From CAYIRQ01 sp964365905 (lineage in GTDB: Bacteria; Patescibacteriota; Gracilibacteria; Peribacterales; Peribacteraceae): a stretch of DNA of 11,504 nt. How positions within the stretch are numbered: position 1 is the first letter of the stretch; each line of letters starts with the position of its first letter. The translations under genes and the position numbers were made by a program. This document shows, in pieces, positions 1 through 7,316 of this stretch. The notes under the pieces are model-generated. The model saw nothing but the letters and a program-made list of their open reading frames with translations, was not told where the DNA came from and did not search any database. The DNA is taken from positions 1-11,504 of the forward strand of contig CAYIRQ010000039.1 in assembly GCA_964365905.1 (NCBI GenBank), written 5' to 3'.

Positions 1-49
1 TTTTTGGCTTATTTTAGATGATAATGTGCATTTCTCATCAAAACACTGT

Positions 50-99
50 TTGCTGATTGAGGAATGAAGTATGATAATATCATACTATAATTTCATACT
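50..99 (+). promoter_or_regulatory. Toxin-antitoxin promoter and palindromic operator
   Basis: A perfect inverted repeat with 9-bp arms (AGTATGATA, central A, TATCATACT) lies at 68-86. A third half-site, TCATACT, recurs at 93-99, 13 bp after the copy at 80-86. Two sigma70-like readings overlap it: TTGCTG at 50-55, 17 bp, GATAAT at 73-78; or a -10 TATAAT at 86-91 with no convincing -35. RHH antitoxins usually repress their own operon through such palindromes, so this is the likely operator. The palindrome is seen directly; binding is inferred. Confidence 0.6.
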
Positions 100-106
100 C
101 TCCTCT

Positions 107-322
107 ATGACCACCGTCTCCGTCCCCCTCAGCGACGACATGCTCCGGCACATCCAGGAACTCATCGACCGTGGGATTGCCGCGAACAAAGCCGATGCCA
201 TTCGGAAGGCCGTGAAGAAGTACCTCGAGGATCAGGCAGTGGAAGCAGTATTGCGGGCGCGCAAGGAGCCGACCCTTGAAGGCGATCTCGATGAACTCGC
301 AAAGAAATTTGCCGAGAAGTGA
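107..322 (+). CDS. Ribbon-helix-helix antitoxin (CopG/ParD-like) of a type II TA pair
   Basis: A 71-residue protein. The N-terminus (MTTVSVPLSDDMLRHIQELI) has the short beta strand of ribbon-helix-helix DNA-binding proteins, followed by two helices (about residues 9-22 and 28-42, including ADAIRKAVKKYLED). The charged C-terminal tail (residues 43-71) would be the toxin-wrapping segment. RHH antitoxins dimerise, bind the operator and neutralise the partner toxin. The stop TGA overlaps the toxin ATG by one base, the usual coupled order. Start choice: ATG 107 gives the family-typical N-terminus but has no SD. An in-frame ATG at 71 has GAGGA at 59-63 with 7-nt spacing, but adds 12 atypical residues and begins inside the operator. 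The family is clear; the exact subfamily is not. Confidence 0.85.
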   Translation: MTTVSVPLSDDMLRHIQELIDRGIAANKADAIRKAVKKYLEDQAVEAVLRARKEPTLEGDLDELAKKFAEK

Positions 323-582
323 TGCTCAAGATTGTGTTCCGACCGATGTTCCTTCGTCAGTATGCCAAGCTGCCGAGGGAATTGCAGGAAGAAATACAAG
401 AGAAAATCGCGCTGTTCCGCACTGACCCACGGCACCCTTCACATAGAGCACACAAACTGAAAGGGAAATTGCGGGGTTCCTCAAGCTTCTCAGTCAACTA
501 TCGGTACCGCATTATTTATGAATATGAGTCTAAAACCAGAGTTGTCCTGCTCGCGGTTGGAGATCATGACCTCTACCGATGA
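322..582 (+). CDS. RelE/ParE-superfamily toxin (YafQ/RelE-like)
   Basis: An 86-residue basic protein with the RelE/ParE fold pattern: a first strand (MLKIVFRPMFLRQYAKLP), two helices (about 18-34), the block HKLKGKLRG (about 44-52), then strands NYRYRIIYEYE and RVVLLAVGDHDLYR. The ending GDHDLY corresponds to the family's G-H-x-x-Y end. Most such toxins cleave mRNA on the ribosome; ParE relatives poison gyrase, and sequence alone does not settle which applies. The ATG overlaps the antitoxin stop (TGATG), so translation is probably coupled; a GTG lies one codon earlier. Its TGA (580-582) abuts the opposing stop of the next gene, so the two stops form TGATCA with no spacer and no terminator. 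Confidence 0.88.
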   Translation: MLKIVFRPMFLRQYAKLPRELQEEIQEKIALFRTDPRHPSHRAHKLKGKLRGSSSFSVNYRYRIIYEYESKTRVVLLAVGDHDLYR

Positions 583-2130
583 TCATTCCTCCAGATGCCG
601 GAACACCTCCCGGAACCGCACGACTTCCGCGATGCGAAGACCCGTGTAGCGGCCGAGGATGATATTCACGAGAATCGTGAGCAGAACGAGCTCGGGGTAC
701 GCGAGGAGAATCGCCTGGAGCGGCGGCCAGACGACGAGGGAGAAGCAGAGGAGGGAAACGAGGACGGTCTCAGAGACGGCGACGAGCGCCGAGCGGAGTC
801 CGAGCTCCGCCTTCACGCTCATGAACTCCTCCGAGAGCGTCGTCATGATGAGGAGGATGAAGATCGCGTCCGGCGCAAACGTGATCCCGAGTAAAGCAGC
901 GATGGCGAGAACGACGAGGAGAACGATGCTGATCGTCGTGAGAATGATGGCGATCTTCGGGATGTAGAGGAGGTGGTGGCGGCTCATGAGCGCGCGCGTG
1001 AGGTAGCCGGCGATGAGGATGATGATGAGCAGGAGAAGACCGAGTTGCCATCCAAGCGCGACGAGCGAGAGCGTGATCACGGCGGGCGTGTAGAGGCCGA
1101 ATGTCTCGATGCCCACGACCTGCTTGAGGAACGCAACGAGCGTCAAGATGAAGGGCAGCATGAGGAGGAGGACGACCATCTCGCTGCTCACGCCATGCGT
1201 GATCATGAACGTGACGAGCGTCGTGAGGAGATTCCAGGGCCGCACGGCGAAGGCGTCTTCCGAGAGGACGAGGAAATCGATGTCCCGCTGCTCGATCTCC
1301 GTGAGGAACTGCTCCACGTTTTCCGCCTCGAGAAGCGGATTGGTCGCCTCCTTGCGCGTGAGAACGATCCGCTGCGGATCGAGCACCGAGAACGGACCGC
1401 GGACGACGCGCGCAAGGGTTTGCAACCCACGCTCCGTAATGAGCACAATCGATTGCGTCGCAAGGAGAGCGCGCCGTTCCGGGTCTTCCCGGAACGCACG
1501 CGTGAGCGCATTCAGAGCATGGGGACCTTCCGACCAGAGCACGATTGCTTCGGCCCCGCGCAATCGCTCGCTATTTTCCGTGATGAGCTGCGTCATGGCG
1601 TCTTCAAGTCCGAGAGGAACCGCGCGCTCCGCGACTTGCAGAATATCGAGGAACACTCCCCGCTCCTCGCCGCTCTGCTTATGAAGCACGAGCTTGTCTT
1701 CCGGCACTTCCGGCCCAGCGAGAAGAAGAATCTTCCTGCGAAACACGTGAAGTTGTTGCGTGATCTTCGCTTCTCTTCCTCTCCCCGTCAGGCGATCACG
1801 CACCGTGAGTGCGATCTCGTACGTGCCCGGCTGATCGAGCGTGAGAACCGCTTCCGCGGTGCGGCTCACAACATCCCCTTCGCGCGTCCAGAGATAGGAA
1901 ACGGTGGCAGGGTCGGCGGAACTCAGGGACGCATCGAGCACGATGGTCTTTCCCACCGCGACTTCCCGCGGGCCGCTGATGACGGCGCGGATGGGGAGGG
2001 GTTCCTCGGTCAGGCTTTGAGCCTGAGAAAAAATAGGAGAGAGAGAAGTAAGAATTAGGAAGTAAGAATTAAGAATAACGACAAAGAACGAACTCATTCC
2101 TAATTCATAATTCTTAATTCTTGATTCCAT
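583..2130 (-). CDS. PKD-domain protein with C-terminal 7TM (7TM_transglut-like) module
   Basis: A 515-residue envelope protein. Residues 1-38 form a signal peptide or membrane anchor. Residues about 46-130 are a PKD/Ig-like beta domain (ISGPREVAVGKTIVLDAS, then TYEIALTVRDR). Residues about 133-290 are an alpha/beta region facing outward. About 302-495 hold seven hydrophobic segments, including FGLYTPAVITLSLVALGWQL and IPKIAIILTTISIVLLVVLA, resembling the 7TM module usually fused to an inactive transglutaminase domain. No transglutaminase triad was recognised. Function is unknown; a sensing or cell-surface role is inferred. It follows raiA by 19 nt on the same strand. The start is uncertain: ATG 2130 and ATG 2097 (codon 12) both lack a properly spaced SD. 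The first 29 or so codons lie in a heptamer-repeat array, so the signal sequence is built from repeat DNA. Confidence 0.75.
   Translation of the reverse strand: MESRIKNYELGMSSFFVVILNSYFLILTSLSPIFSQAQSLTEEPLPIRAVISGPREVAVGKTIVLDASLSSADPATVSYLWTREGDVVSRTAEAVLTLDQPGTYEIALTVRDRLTGRGREAKITQQLHVFRRKILLLAGPEVPEDKLVLHKQSGEERGVFLDILQVAERAVPLGLEDAMTQLITENSERLRGAEAIVLWSEGPHALNALTRAFREDPERRALLATQSIVLITERGLQTLARVVRGPFSVLDPQRIVLTRKEATNPLLEAENVEQFLTEIEQRDIDFLVLSEDAFAVRPWNLLTTLVTFMITHGVSSEMVVLLLMLPFILTLVAFLKQVVGIETFGLYTPAVITLSLVALGWQLGLLLLIIILIAGYLTRALMSRHHLLYIPKIAIILTTISIVLLVVLAIAALLGITFAPDAIFILLIMTTLSEEFMSVKAELGLRSALVAVSETVLVSLLCFSLVVWPPLQAILLAYPELVLLTILVNIILGRYTGLRIAEVVRFREVFRHLEE
2045..2127. repeat. Paired degenerate heptamer arrays (locus A)
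   Basis: Two facing arrays of 7-bp units. The left one (2045-2079) reads GAAGTAA, GAATTAG, GAAGTAA, GAATTAA, GAATAAC. The right one (2093-2127) reads CTCATTC, CTAATTC, ATAATTC, TTAATTC, TTGATTC. They are inverted relative to each other: AAGAATTAAGAAT (2064-2076) pairs perfectly with 2110-2122, and GAATTAGGAA (2052-2061) with 2097-2106. The array covers the 5' end of the PKD-7TM gene. It resembles in style the short tandemly repeated heptamers (STRR) of cyanobacteria; homology is not claimed. Confidence 0.75.
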
Positions 2131-2149
2131 AAGATGAAGGAAAAAAGCA

Positions 2150-2503
2150 TCAAGTACCTTTGTGCCTCATTATTCTCCGTGCACTCTTCCCCCGTGATCC
2201 GTGCTTCTCTTTGTACCGCTCAATCTGGTGCTCGAGCTTCTCACAGCAGCGATCGAGAGCATCGAGTGCCTCAGGCCTGCGTGATTCCGCTCGCAGCGAG
2301 CTCTTCGGGAGCGTGAGCATCACGACGACTTTGACGCTGTCTCTCTTCTTCTTCGTGTCACGGGAAAATGTTTCCACCGTGATGAGCGACGATTCATCCT
2401 TGATACGCTCGCAATAGCGCGCCATGCGTCCCACTTTTTTTGCAAGGAGGAGCAGCTCGCGTGCGGTGTAGATGTATCCTTTTTCGTAGTGAGCGGTGCG
2501 CAT
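2150..2503 (-). CDS. raiA: Ribosome hibernation-promoting factor, short RaiA/HPF type
   Basis: A 117-residue protein of the S30AE (RaiA/HPF/YfiA) family. The characteristic order is visible: a helix (ARELLLLAKKVGRMARYCERI, about 14-34), strands (SLITVETFSRD; DSVKVVVMLTLP at about 56-66), then SLRAESRRPEALDALDRCCE and a long second helix ending IERYKEKH (about 79-101). A basic tail (102-117) follows. The C-terminal dimerisation domain of long HPFs is absent. The family binds the 30S decoding site in stationary phase and silences or protects ribosomes. No SD precedes the ATG. A minus-strand TATAGT (2565-2570) could be its -10, but no good -35 is seen. It heads a probable two-gene unit with the PKD-7TM gene. 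Confidence 0.88.
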   Translation of the reverse strand: MRTAHYEKGYIYTARELLLLAKKVGRMARYCERIKDESSLITVETFSRDTKKKRDSVKVVVMLTLPKSSLRAESRRPEALDALDRCCEKLEHQIERYKEKHGSRGKSARRIMRHKGT

Positions 2504-2510
2504 GATTTTG

Positions 2511-2545
2511 GAAATGAAAAATGAAGAATGAACAATGAAAAATTT
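2511..2545. repeat. Degenerate heptamer array (locus B)
   Basis: Five consecutive 7-bp units: GAAATGA, AAAATGA, AGAATGA, ACAATGA, AAAATTT. The inner units follow A-N-A-A-T-G-A, with N taking A, G and C. The array sits in the leader of raiA, 8 bp upstream of its ATG. Read on the minus strand the unit is TCATTNT, close to the CAATTNT unit of locus C. Confidence 0.7.
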
Positions 2546-2605
2546 TTAAGAAGTGGCACTTGGCACTATAGCAAAAGTGTCTCGGAAAACGTACACTCCC
2601 ATTGT

Positions 2606-2683
2606 GGCGCCATCGTCTAGCCCGGTCTAGGACGCCAGGTTCTCATCCTGGTAACCGGGGTTCAAATCCCCGTGGCGCTGCCA
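2606..2683 (+). tRNA. tRNA-Glu (anticodon CTC), CCA encoded
   Basis: The cloverleaf can be drawn completely. The acceptor GGCGCCA pairs with TGGCGCT (first pair G-T), then discriminator G and encoded CCA (2681-2683). The D arm begins GTCTAG. The anticodon stem is CCAGG/CCTGG (2635-2639 and 2647-2651) around loop TTCTCAT, giving anticodon CTC at 2642-2644. The T arm is CCGGGG TTCAAAT CCCCG-like. The anticodon CTC reads GAG. A possible -10, TACACT, lies at 2592-2597 with a weak -35, so the transcript would start almost at the mature 5' end. The last 22 nt overlap the stop end of the opposing ATPase gene. Confidence 0.96.
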
Positions 2684-5316
2684 CCCTTCCCATACATCTC
2701 ACGCACAATCTTGTATGCCTCGAAAAAGAGGAATGCACCGAGACTCCAGGAAAGTGGCAACATCCACTGTGAGGGCGTAAGTGGGACAACATGGAGAATG
2801 GATGCGAGCGGGGTGTAAAGGAAAGCAAGCAGAGCCGTGAAGCCGATAGCCACCGCACCGAGAAGATAGGGATTGCTGAAGAAACCGATGCGGAGGAGGC
2901 TGCGCCGGGAGCGACAAGTCATGACAAGGAACAGTTCGAACAGGATGGCTGTTGTGAGAGCAAGTGTCCGCGCCAAATCAATATCCGCATGGAGCTTCCA
3001 ACCCCAGAAAAAGACCTGGAATGTCGCCGCGGCGGCAATGATTGCAGCGAGGAAAATAAAGAAGCGCTCCCCATGCAAAATATGCGCTCCGGGATCCCTC
3101 GGCGGCCGTCGCATCACATTCGGCTCGGGCTTTTCGAGCGCGAGCGCGATCGCAGGAAGACTGTCTGTCACGAGATTGATGAGGAGAAGATGAATCGGGA
3201 GAAGTGGCAAAGGGAACCCAAGAAGGATCGTCGTGAATACGACAAGAAGCTCGTCGAAATTTGCGCGGAGGAGGAAGACGACAAACTTGCGGATGTTGTC
3301 GTAAATTGTCCTCCCTTCTTCGATCGCTTCCACAATCGTCGCAAAGTGATCGTCTGTGAGGACGATCTGCGCAGTCTCACGCGCGACATCCGTTCCTTTC
3401 CTCCCCATGGCAAATCCGACGTGGGCTTTCTTGAGGGCCGGCGCATCGTTCACGCCATCTCCTCCCATCGCGACAATTTCACCGGAGTGTTGCAGGGCTT
3501 CGAGGATTTTAACTTTATGCTCCGGGGAAACGCGCGCGAAGATCGAAACCGTTTTCAGGCGCTCGCGGAGAAAGTCCTCGTGCATCTCATCAAGTTCCTT
3601 CCCCTCAACAACGGGACTTTGCACCCCCACCTTTTCTCCGATGGCCCACGCGGTGAGCGAATGATCCCCCGTAATGATAATCGTGCGAATACCGGCTTCT
3701 CGTGCTGCCGCAATCGCTTCCCGCACACCATCCCGAGGGGGATCAAGCATGCCGATGAGACCCACCAAAACCATCATCCCACGCTCTTCAAATGCCATCG
3801 CAAGCACACGCAGAGCTCTCGATGCCATCCCGTCATTTTCCGCGATCACTTTTCCGCGGAGTGCAACGGTGAAGGGAATGATTTTTCCCTGTTCCAGCAG
3901 ATGCGTGCACATGTCGAGGACAACTTCGGCCGCACCCTTCATGAATTTCACCTGCTTCTTTCCATCCATATGAGTCGTGACCATGTATTTCTTCTCCGAT
4001 GAAAAAGGAACTTCCTCCTCGTGAATCGGGAGGCGCGTACTATGCGCCTTCTCGGCAATTTCGAGCAGCGCTCGCTCTGTCGGGTCCCCCACCTCGAGCG
4101 AATGAGCGTTATTACAGGAAGCACCGATCCTCAAAAGAAGCTGCAGATCGTCTCCCGGCCCTTTGGTGTTCTCTGCAATCGGTTGCTGCCCCTTTGCAGC
4201 ATGATCATGCTCCATCGTGACCTTCTCGTTTTCTTCGCTCCACCCAACGAGAAGCTTTGCCTCGGGAACCCAGAGCTCCTGCACCTCCATGTCATTCTCG
4301 GTGATCGTCCCTGTCTTATCCGTACAAATCACCGTGACACTCCCGAGCGTTTCGATCGCCTGCAGTTCCCGCGTGAGGACGCGCCGCCGGATCATGCGCT
4401 GGACGCCGATCGCGAGGGAAACCGTGACAACCGCCGGCAACCCCTCCGGAACTGCGGAAACTGCCAAGCTCGCTGCGGCAAGGAGCATTTCATCCATCCG
4501 AAGTCCGCGCAGAACGCCCGCGATTGCGATGATCGCGCAGAGAATGAGGACAATGGCTCCCAGCCAGCGTCCAAGCTGCGCCATGGAGGTTTCAAGGGGC
4601 GTTGCCGGACGCTCCACTTCCGAGACAAGCTGGGCGATCTTTCCGAGTTCCGTGTGCTCACCGGTCGCCGTGATGCAGACTTCGACATGCCCGCGCGTCA
4701 CGATGGTCCCCCGGAACACCATGTTCGTTTGATCGGAAAGACCCGGCTTCCCGGAAAGCCTCTCCATATTCTTGCGGGCCGGCTTCGATTCTCCGGTGAG
4801 ACTTGCTTCATCCACTTCGCCGTTGCGCGCGGCAATGATTCTTCCATCTGCGCTCACGCGATCCCCTTCCTCGAGGAGGAGAATATCCCCGGGAACAATA
4901 TCACGGGAGGAAATGATCCGGATTTTGCCCTCTCGGCGCACTCGCACCGATGGAGCGCTGAGAGATCGGAGGAGAGCAATGGACTTTTCCGCATTTCGCT
5001 CCTCGAAGAATCCCAGGAGCGCATTGAGGAGCAGGATTGCTCCGATCGCAATCGCATCGATAAAATCTTCGAAGGTCAGTACTCCCCCATGTTCATAAAA
5101 AGGGATGAGGAGCGAGAGGGCAAGGGCTCCGACAAGAATGAATACGAGAACGCTCTTAAATTGTCGCAAGAATAGGAGCAGAAGAGAACGCTTCTTCTCG
5201 GGGAGTTCATTGGGGCCAAACCGTGCGAGCCGGTCTGTCGCATCCTCTTCACTCAAACCATCATGACTGGTGACGAGGGAGGCAAGCGTCTCGTCGATAC
5301 TCTTCAGGGCATACAT
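2662..5316 (-). CDS. Cation-transporting P-type ATPase, type II (Ca2+-ATPase-like)
   Basis: An 884-residue protein, full length for bacterial PacL/SERCA-type pumps. In order: N-terminal cation-ATPase domain (1-70); M1-M2; actuator TGES at 174-177; M4 with PEGLP at 290-294; phosphorylation motif DKTGT with Asp333; nucleotide-binding KGA at 460-462; DPPRDG at 525-530; TGD at 549-551; hinge GDGVND at 619-624; M5 to M10. All side chains that make the SERCA Ca2+ sites seem present: Glu291 (M4), Asn686 and Glu689 (M5), Asn714, Thr717 and Asp718 (M6), and probably Glu794 (M8). Ca2+ export is therefore likelier than Na+ or Mn2+, but specificity is inferred. AGGATAAG stands 9 nt or fewer before the ATG, one of the few SD-like sites here. 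It follows the sigma gene by 25 bp, probably in one operon. Its last codons are the antisense of the tRNA-Glu 3' end. Confidence 0.93.
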   Translation of the reverse strand: MYALKSIDETLASLVTSHDGLSEEDATDRLARFGPNELPEKKRSLLLLFLRQFKSVLVFILVGALALSLLIPFYEHGGVLTFEDFIDAIAIGAILLLNALLGFFEERNAEKSIALLRSLSAPSVRVRREGKIRIISSRDIVPGDILLLEEGDRVSADGRIIAARNGEVDEASLTGESKPARKNMERLSGKPGLSDQTNMVFRGTIVTRGHVEVCITATGEHTELGKIAQLVSEVERPATPLETSMAQLGRWLGAIVLILCAIIAIAGVLRGLRMDEMLLAAASLAVSAVPEGLPAVVTVSLAIGVQRMIRRRVLTRELQAIETLGSVTVICTDKTGTITENDMEVQELWVPEAKLLVGWSEENEKVTMEHDHAAKGQQPIAENTKGPGDDLQLLLRIGASCNNAHSLEVGDPTERALLEIAEKAHSTRLPIHEEEVPFSSEKKYMVTTHMDGKKQVKFMKGAAEVVLDMCTHLLEQGKIIPFTVALRGKVIAENDGMASRALRVLAMAFEERGMMVLVGLIGMLDPPRDGVREAIAAAREAGIRTIIITGDHSLTAWAIGEKVGVQSPVVEGKELDEMHEDFLRERLKTVSIFARVSPEHKVKILEALQHSGEIVAMGGDGVNDAPALKKAHVGFAMGRKGTDVARETAQIVLTDDHFATIVEAIEEGRTIYDNIRKFVVFLLRANFDELLVVFTTILLGFPLPLLPIHLLLINLVTDSLPAIALALEKPEPNVMRRPPRDPGAHILHGERFFIFLAAIIAAAATFQVFFWGWKLHADIDLARTLALTTAILFELFLVMTCRSRRSLLRIGFFSNPYLLGAVAIGFTALLAFLYTPLASILHVVPLTPSQWMLPLSWSLGAFLFFEAYKIVREMYGKGGSATGI

Positions 5317-5341
5317 CGTCGCTTATCCTAGCGCGAATGGG

Positions 5342-6928
5342 TCACTTCTTGCGAGTGACAATATTTCGTACTTCATTTCGAACTCCGTTCCCGTTTCCTG
5401 GAGACGCGTCCGTTTCCTCAGGCAAAAATTTCTCGAGCCTCTCAGCACGCGAAGAGTGTTGCAGTTTCCGAATGGCTTTGGCCTCCAATTGTCGAATGCG
5501 TTCTCGGGTGACTTTATGGATCCTCCCCACTTCTTCAAGAGTTTTTGGAGCTCTTCCAAACAAACCGTACCGATCAATGATAATTTCCCTCTCGCGGAGA
5601 TTCAGAGTGTTGAGCGTTTCTGCGATTTCCTCCGCGAGCAAACAATGATGCGCAGCAACTTCCGGCGCAACTGCATGCGTATCTTTAAATGTGTCACCGA
5701 GCTCGTCCCCCCCATTGCCACCCCTCGTTGCCGCCTCCAGAGAAACGAGATGCGAATGGGAAACGTGCATCAGCAGTTGCGCATCATCCAGATCCACGCC
5801 GGCTTCCCCGGCCATCTCCTCCAGGCATGGCTTCCGCCCCCATCGAAGCATGAACCTTTCTTCTGCATTGAAGAGGGCTGTTCTCAGCGCTGCAATATGT
5901 ACGGGCGTACGAATGGTGCGTGGCTGATCGGCGAGCGCACGCGAAATTCTTTGACGGATCCACCACGTCGCATAGGTGGAAAATTTGTAGCCCATGCGCC
6001 ACTCGAATTTTTCCACGGCATGCATCAATCCTGCGTTTCCCTCCTGAATGAGATCCTGATACGCAAGTCCGCGGCCCCGGTACCCTTTTGCGATCGAAAC
6101 GACGAGACGAAGATTGGCCGAAGCCATCGCACGTATGGCATCGAGATATTCCGAAAGACGCTGCTGGATCTGTACTGTGCGCCGCGCGAGGCTCTGAGGA
6201 CTCTCAAGTGCCCCATGAATCGTGAGCCGTAATTCCTCCCGCAATGATAGTATCCGACTCTTCTCACTGCTGCTTTCCTTTGCATGATGAGTTTCCGCAT
6301 CGCGTTCCATCGCGGTCCCGGAAAAATCCTGCACTCTTTTCGCAAGAGCGATCAGGAGCGACGTTCTCAGCGGTGTTTCCTCGAGCAGTTCGACGATTTC
6401 ATAGCGTCGCGGCTTTGCACGATGACGCAGGTCATCGGCATCCTCGCCGCCCTCCATGCGCTTTTGGAGATCGCGCCACTGCGCATCGAGAAGATGCGCG
6501 AGCGTTTTCAGATTCGGCCCCAGACGGCCCCGTATCTGATCTTTCTCCAAATCCTCCGTTGGAGCGATGCGCATCGTCCGGTTAAAATCTTTTTCGCCTC
6601 TCTGCACCTTCTGCAGAACATCGAACACCTGTCGCGCCGCATAACCGCTCCCCAGTAACCTGCGTCGGAAACGCTTCCGCGTGCGCTCAATCTCTTTTGC
6701 ACAAGCTTTTTCCTGCTTCCTTGTAAAAAGCGGCGTTTCCGCCATCTGCTTGAAATACGTTCCCATCGCATCATCCGTCACTTCACGCTGACCATTCCCG
6801 TCATGCTCTGCATCATCGTCCGTCTCTCCATTTCCGTTGTCCGAACATTCCACATCGCCATATGCAGCAGCATTGCAATGCATTGGTTCTCTATCGTCTT
6901 CTTCATCAAGATCGGAAACATTGATCAT
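5342..6928 (-). CDS. rpoD: RNA polymerase sigma-70 factor, RpoD/SigA (primary) type
   Basis: A 528-residue sigma factor. Residues 1-53 are acidic, as in region 1.1. Region 1.2 is about 54-86. A long non-conserved region (about 87-265) resembles that of RpoD proteins. Region 2 (about 270-340) contains NLRLVVSIAKGYRGRGL, DLIQEGNAGLMHAVEKFEW and the region 2.4 block YATWWIRQRISRALADQ; the Gln and Thr that read the -10 in E. coli correspond to Gln326 and Ser329. Region 3 follows. Region 4.2 (about 463-490) has TLEEVG and VTRERIRQLEAKAIRKL, matching E. coli RpoD at the -35-reading residues. Sites of TTGACA and TAGAAT type in this window fit such a factor. ATG 6928 is chosen because a promoter places the transcript start on it; a second ATG at codon 17 remains possible. 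The Ca2+-type ATPase gene lies 25 bp downstream. Confidence 0.93.
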   Translation of the reverse strand: MINVSDLDEEDDREPMHCNAAAYGDVECSDNGNGETDDDAEHDGNGQREVTDDAMGTYFKQMAETPLFTRKQEKACAKEIERTRKRFRRRLLGSGYAARQVFDVLQKVQRGEKDFNRTMRIAPTEDLEKDQIRGRLGPNLKTLAHLLDAQWRDLQKRMEGGEDADDLRHRAKPRRYEIVELLEETPLRTSLLIALAKRVQDFSGTAMERDAETHHAKESSSEKSRILSLREELRLTIHGALESPQSLARRTVQIQQRLSEYLDAIRAMASANLRLVVSIAKGYRGRGLAYQDLIQEGNAGLMHAVEKFEWRMGYKFSTYATWWIRQRISRALADQPRTIRTPVHIAALRTALFNAEERFMLRWGRKPCLEEMAGEAGVDLDDAQLLMHVSHSHLVSLEAATRGGNGGDELGDTFKDTHAVAPEVAAHHCLLAEEIAETLNTLNLREREIIIDRYGLFGRAPKTLEEVGRIHKVTRERIRQLEAKAIRKLQHSSRAERLEKFLPEETDASPGNGNGVRNEVRNIVTRKK

Positions 6929-6929
6929 G

Positions 6930-6962
6930 GAATCAATCTACTGTGAAAATTGATTCTGTCAA
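6930..6962 (-). promoter_or_regulatory. Sigma-gene promoter with inverted repeat, predicted leaderless
   Basis: On the minus strand TTGACA (6957-6962), a 16-bp spacer and TAGATT (6935-6940) form a near-consensus sigma70 promoter. Only 6 bp separate the -10 from the ATG at 6928, so initiation 7 nt downstream falls on the A of the start codon. An inverted repeat with 8-bp arms GAATCAAT (6949-6956, minus reading) and ATTGATTC (6930-6937) straddles the spacer and -10, and may be a repressor site. The -35 abuts the stop codon of the DoxX-like gene. Confidence 0.7.
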
Positions 6963-7316
6963 CTATTCCGCCCACACCGCGAGACTCAGAGCTGCAAGGA
7001 GGAGGCCTGTATCCCGTACCCCGGTATCGGTGAGCAGTCCCGTCTGCGTGAGGACAGCGACGAGGTGTAACGCCATGACTGCGGCGGCGATTCTTTGAAT
7101 TTGCACACGCGGAATGAGCAGGAGTACACCGAGCACGATTTCGATCACGCCAAAAATCTGAAGCCAGATGGATCGCGTGAATCCGAGAAATCCATCAAAG
7201 AAAGGCGGAACCCAGCCGATCCAGAGAAGTGGTCGAACGAACTTGTCCAGTCCGAAGAAAAGAAAAACATACGCGAGCGCGATAATGAGGAGGAAACGGC
7301 TTACACGCGGTTGCAT
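6963..7316 (-). CDS. DoxX-like small membrane protein
   Basis: A 117-residue protein with four hydrophobic segments (about 7-24, 50-68, 73-91 and 100-115). The motif GLDKFVRPL after the first helix is the DoxX-family G-x-x-K pattern. DoxX-like proteins are small integral membrane proteins linked to redox or thiosulfate metabolism in some species; no specific reaction is inferred. ATG 7316 is chosen over a TTG at 7373, which would read into the divergent gene. GGGAGGAG lies too far upstream to serve as SD. A minus-strand -10 TACACT (7324-7329) ends 7 bp before the ATG, again predicting a near-leaderless transcript. It is divergent from the CuA lipoprotein gene, so a common redox-related role is possible. 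Confidence 0.75.
   Translation of the reverse strand: MQPRVSRFLLIIALAYVFLFFGLDKFVRPLLWIGWVPPFFDGFLGFTRSIWLQIFGVIEIVLGVLLLIPRVQIQRIAAAVMALHLVAVLTQTGLLTDTGVRDTGLLLAALSLAVWAE

Noticed and set aside
973..2058. Long plus-strand ORF (361 codons) opposite the PKD-7TM gene
   Set aside because: Its translation is a run of Glu, Arg, Asp and His with no family features, and the minus strand reads as a clear PKD and seven-helix protein. It is a shadow frame.
2511..2545. Heptamer arrays as a CRISPR
   Set aside because: Units are 7 bp with no spacers and no cas genes; they are simple degenerate tandem repeats.
2554..2567. Tandem TGGCACT TGGCACT in the raiA/tRNA intergenic region
   Set aside because: A single duplicated heptamer overlapping a possible -10; it is too short to separate from chance.
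2791..5175. Long plus-strand ORFs (403 and 384 codons) opposite the ATPase
   Set aside because: The minus strand carries every P-type ATPase motif. The plus frames are charged, low-quality translations.
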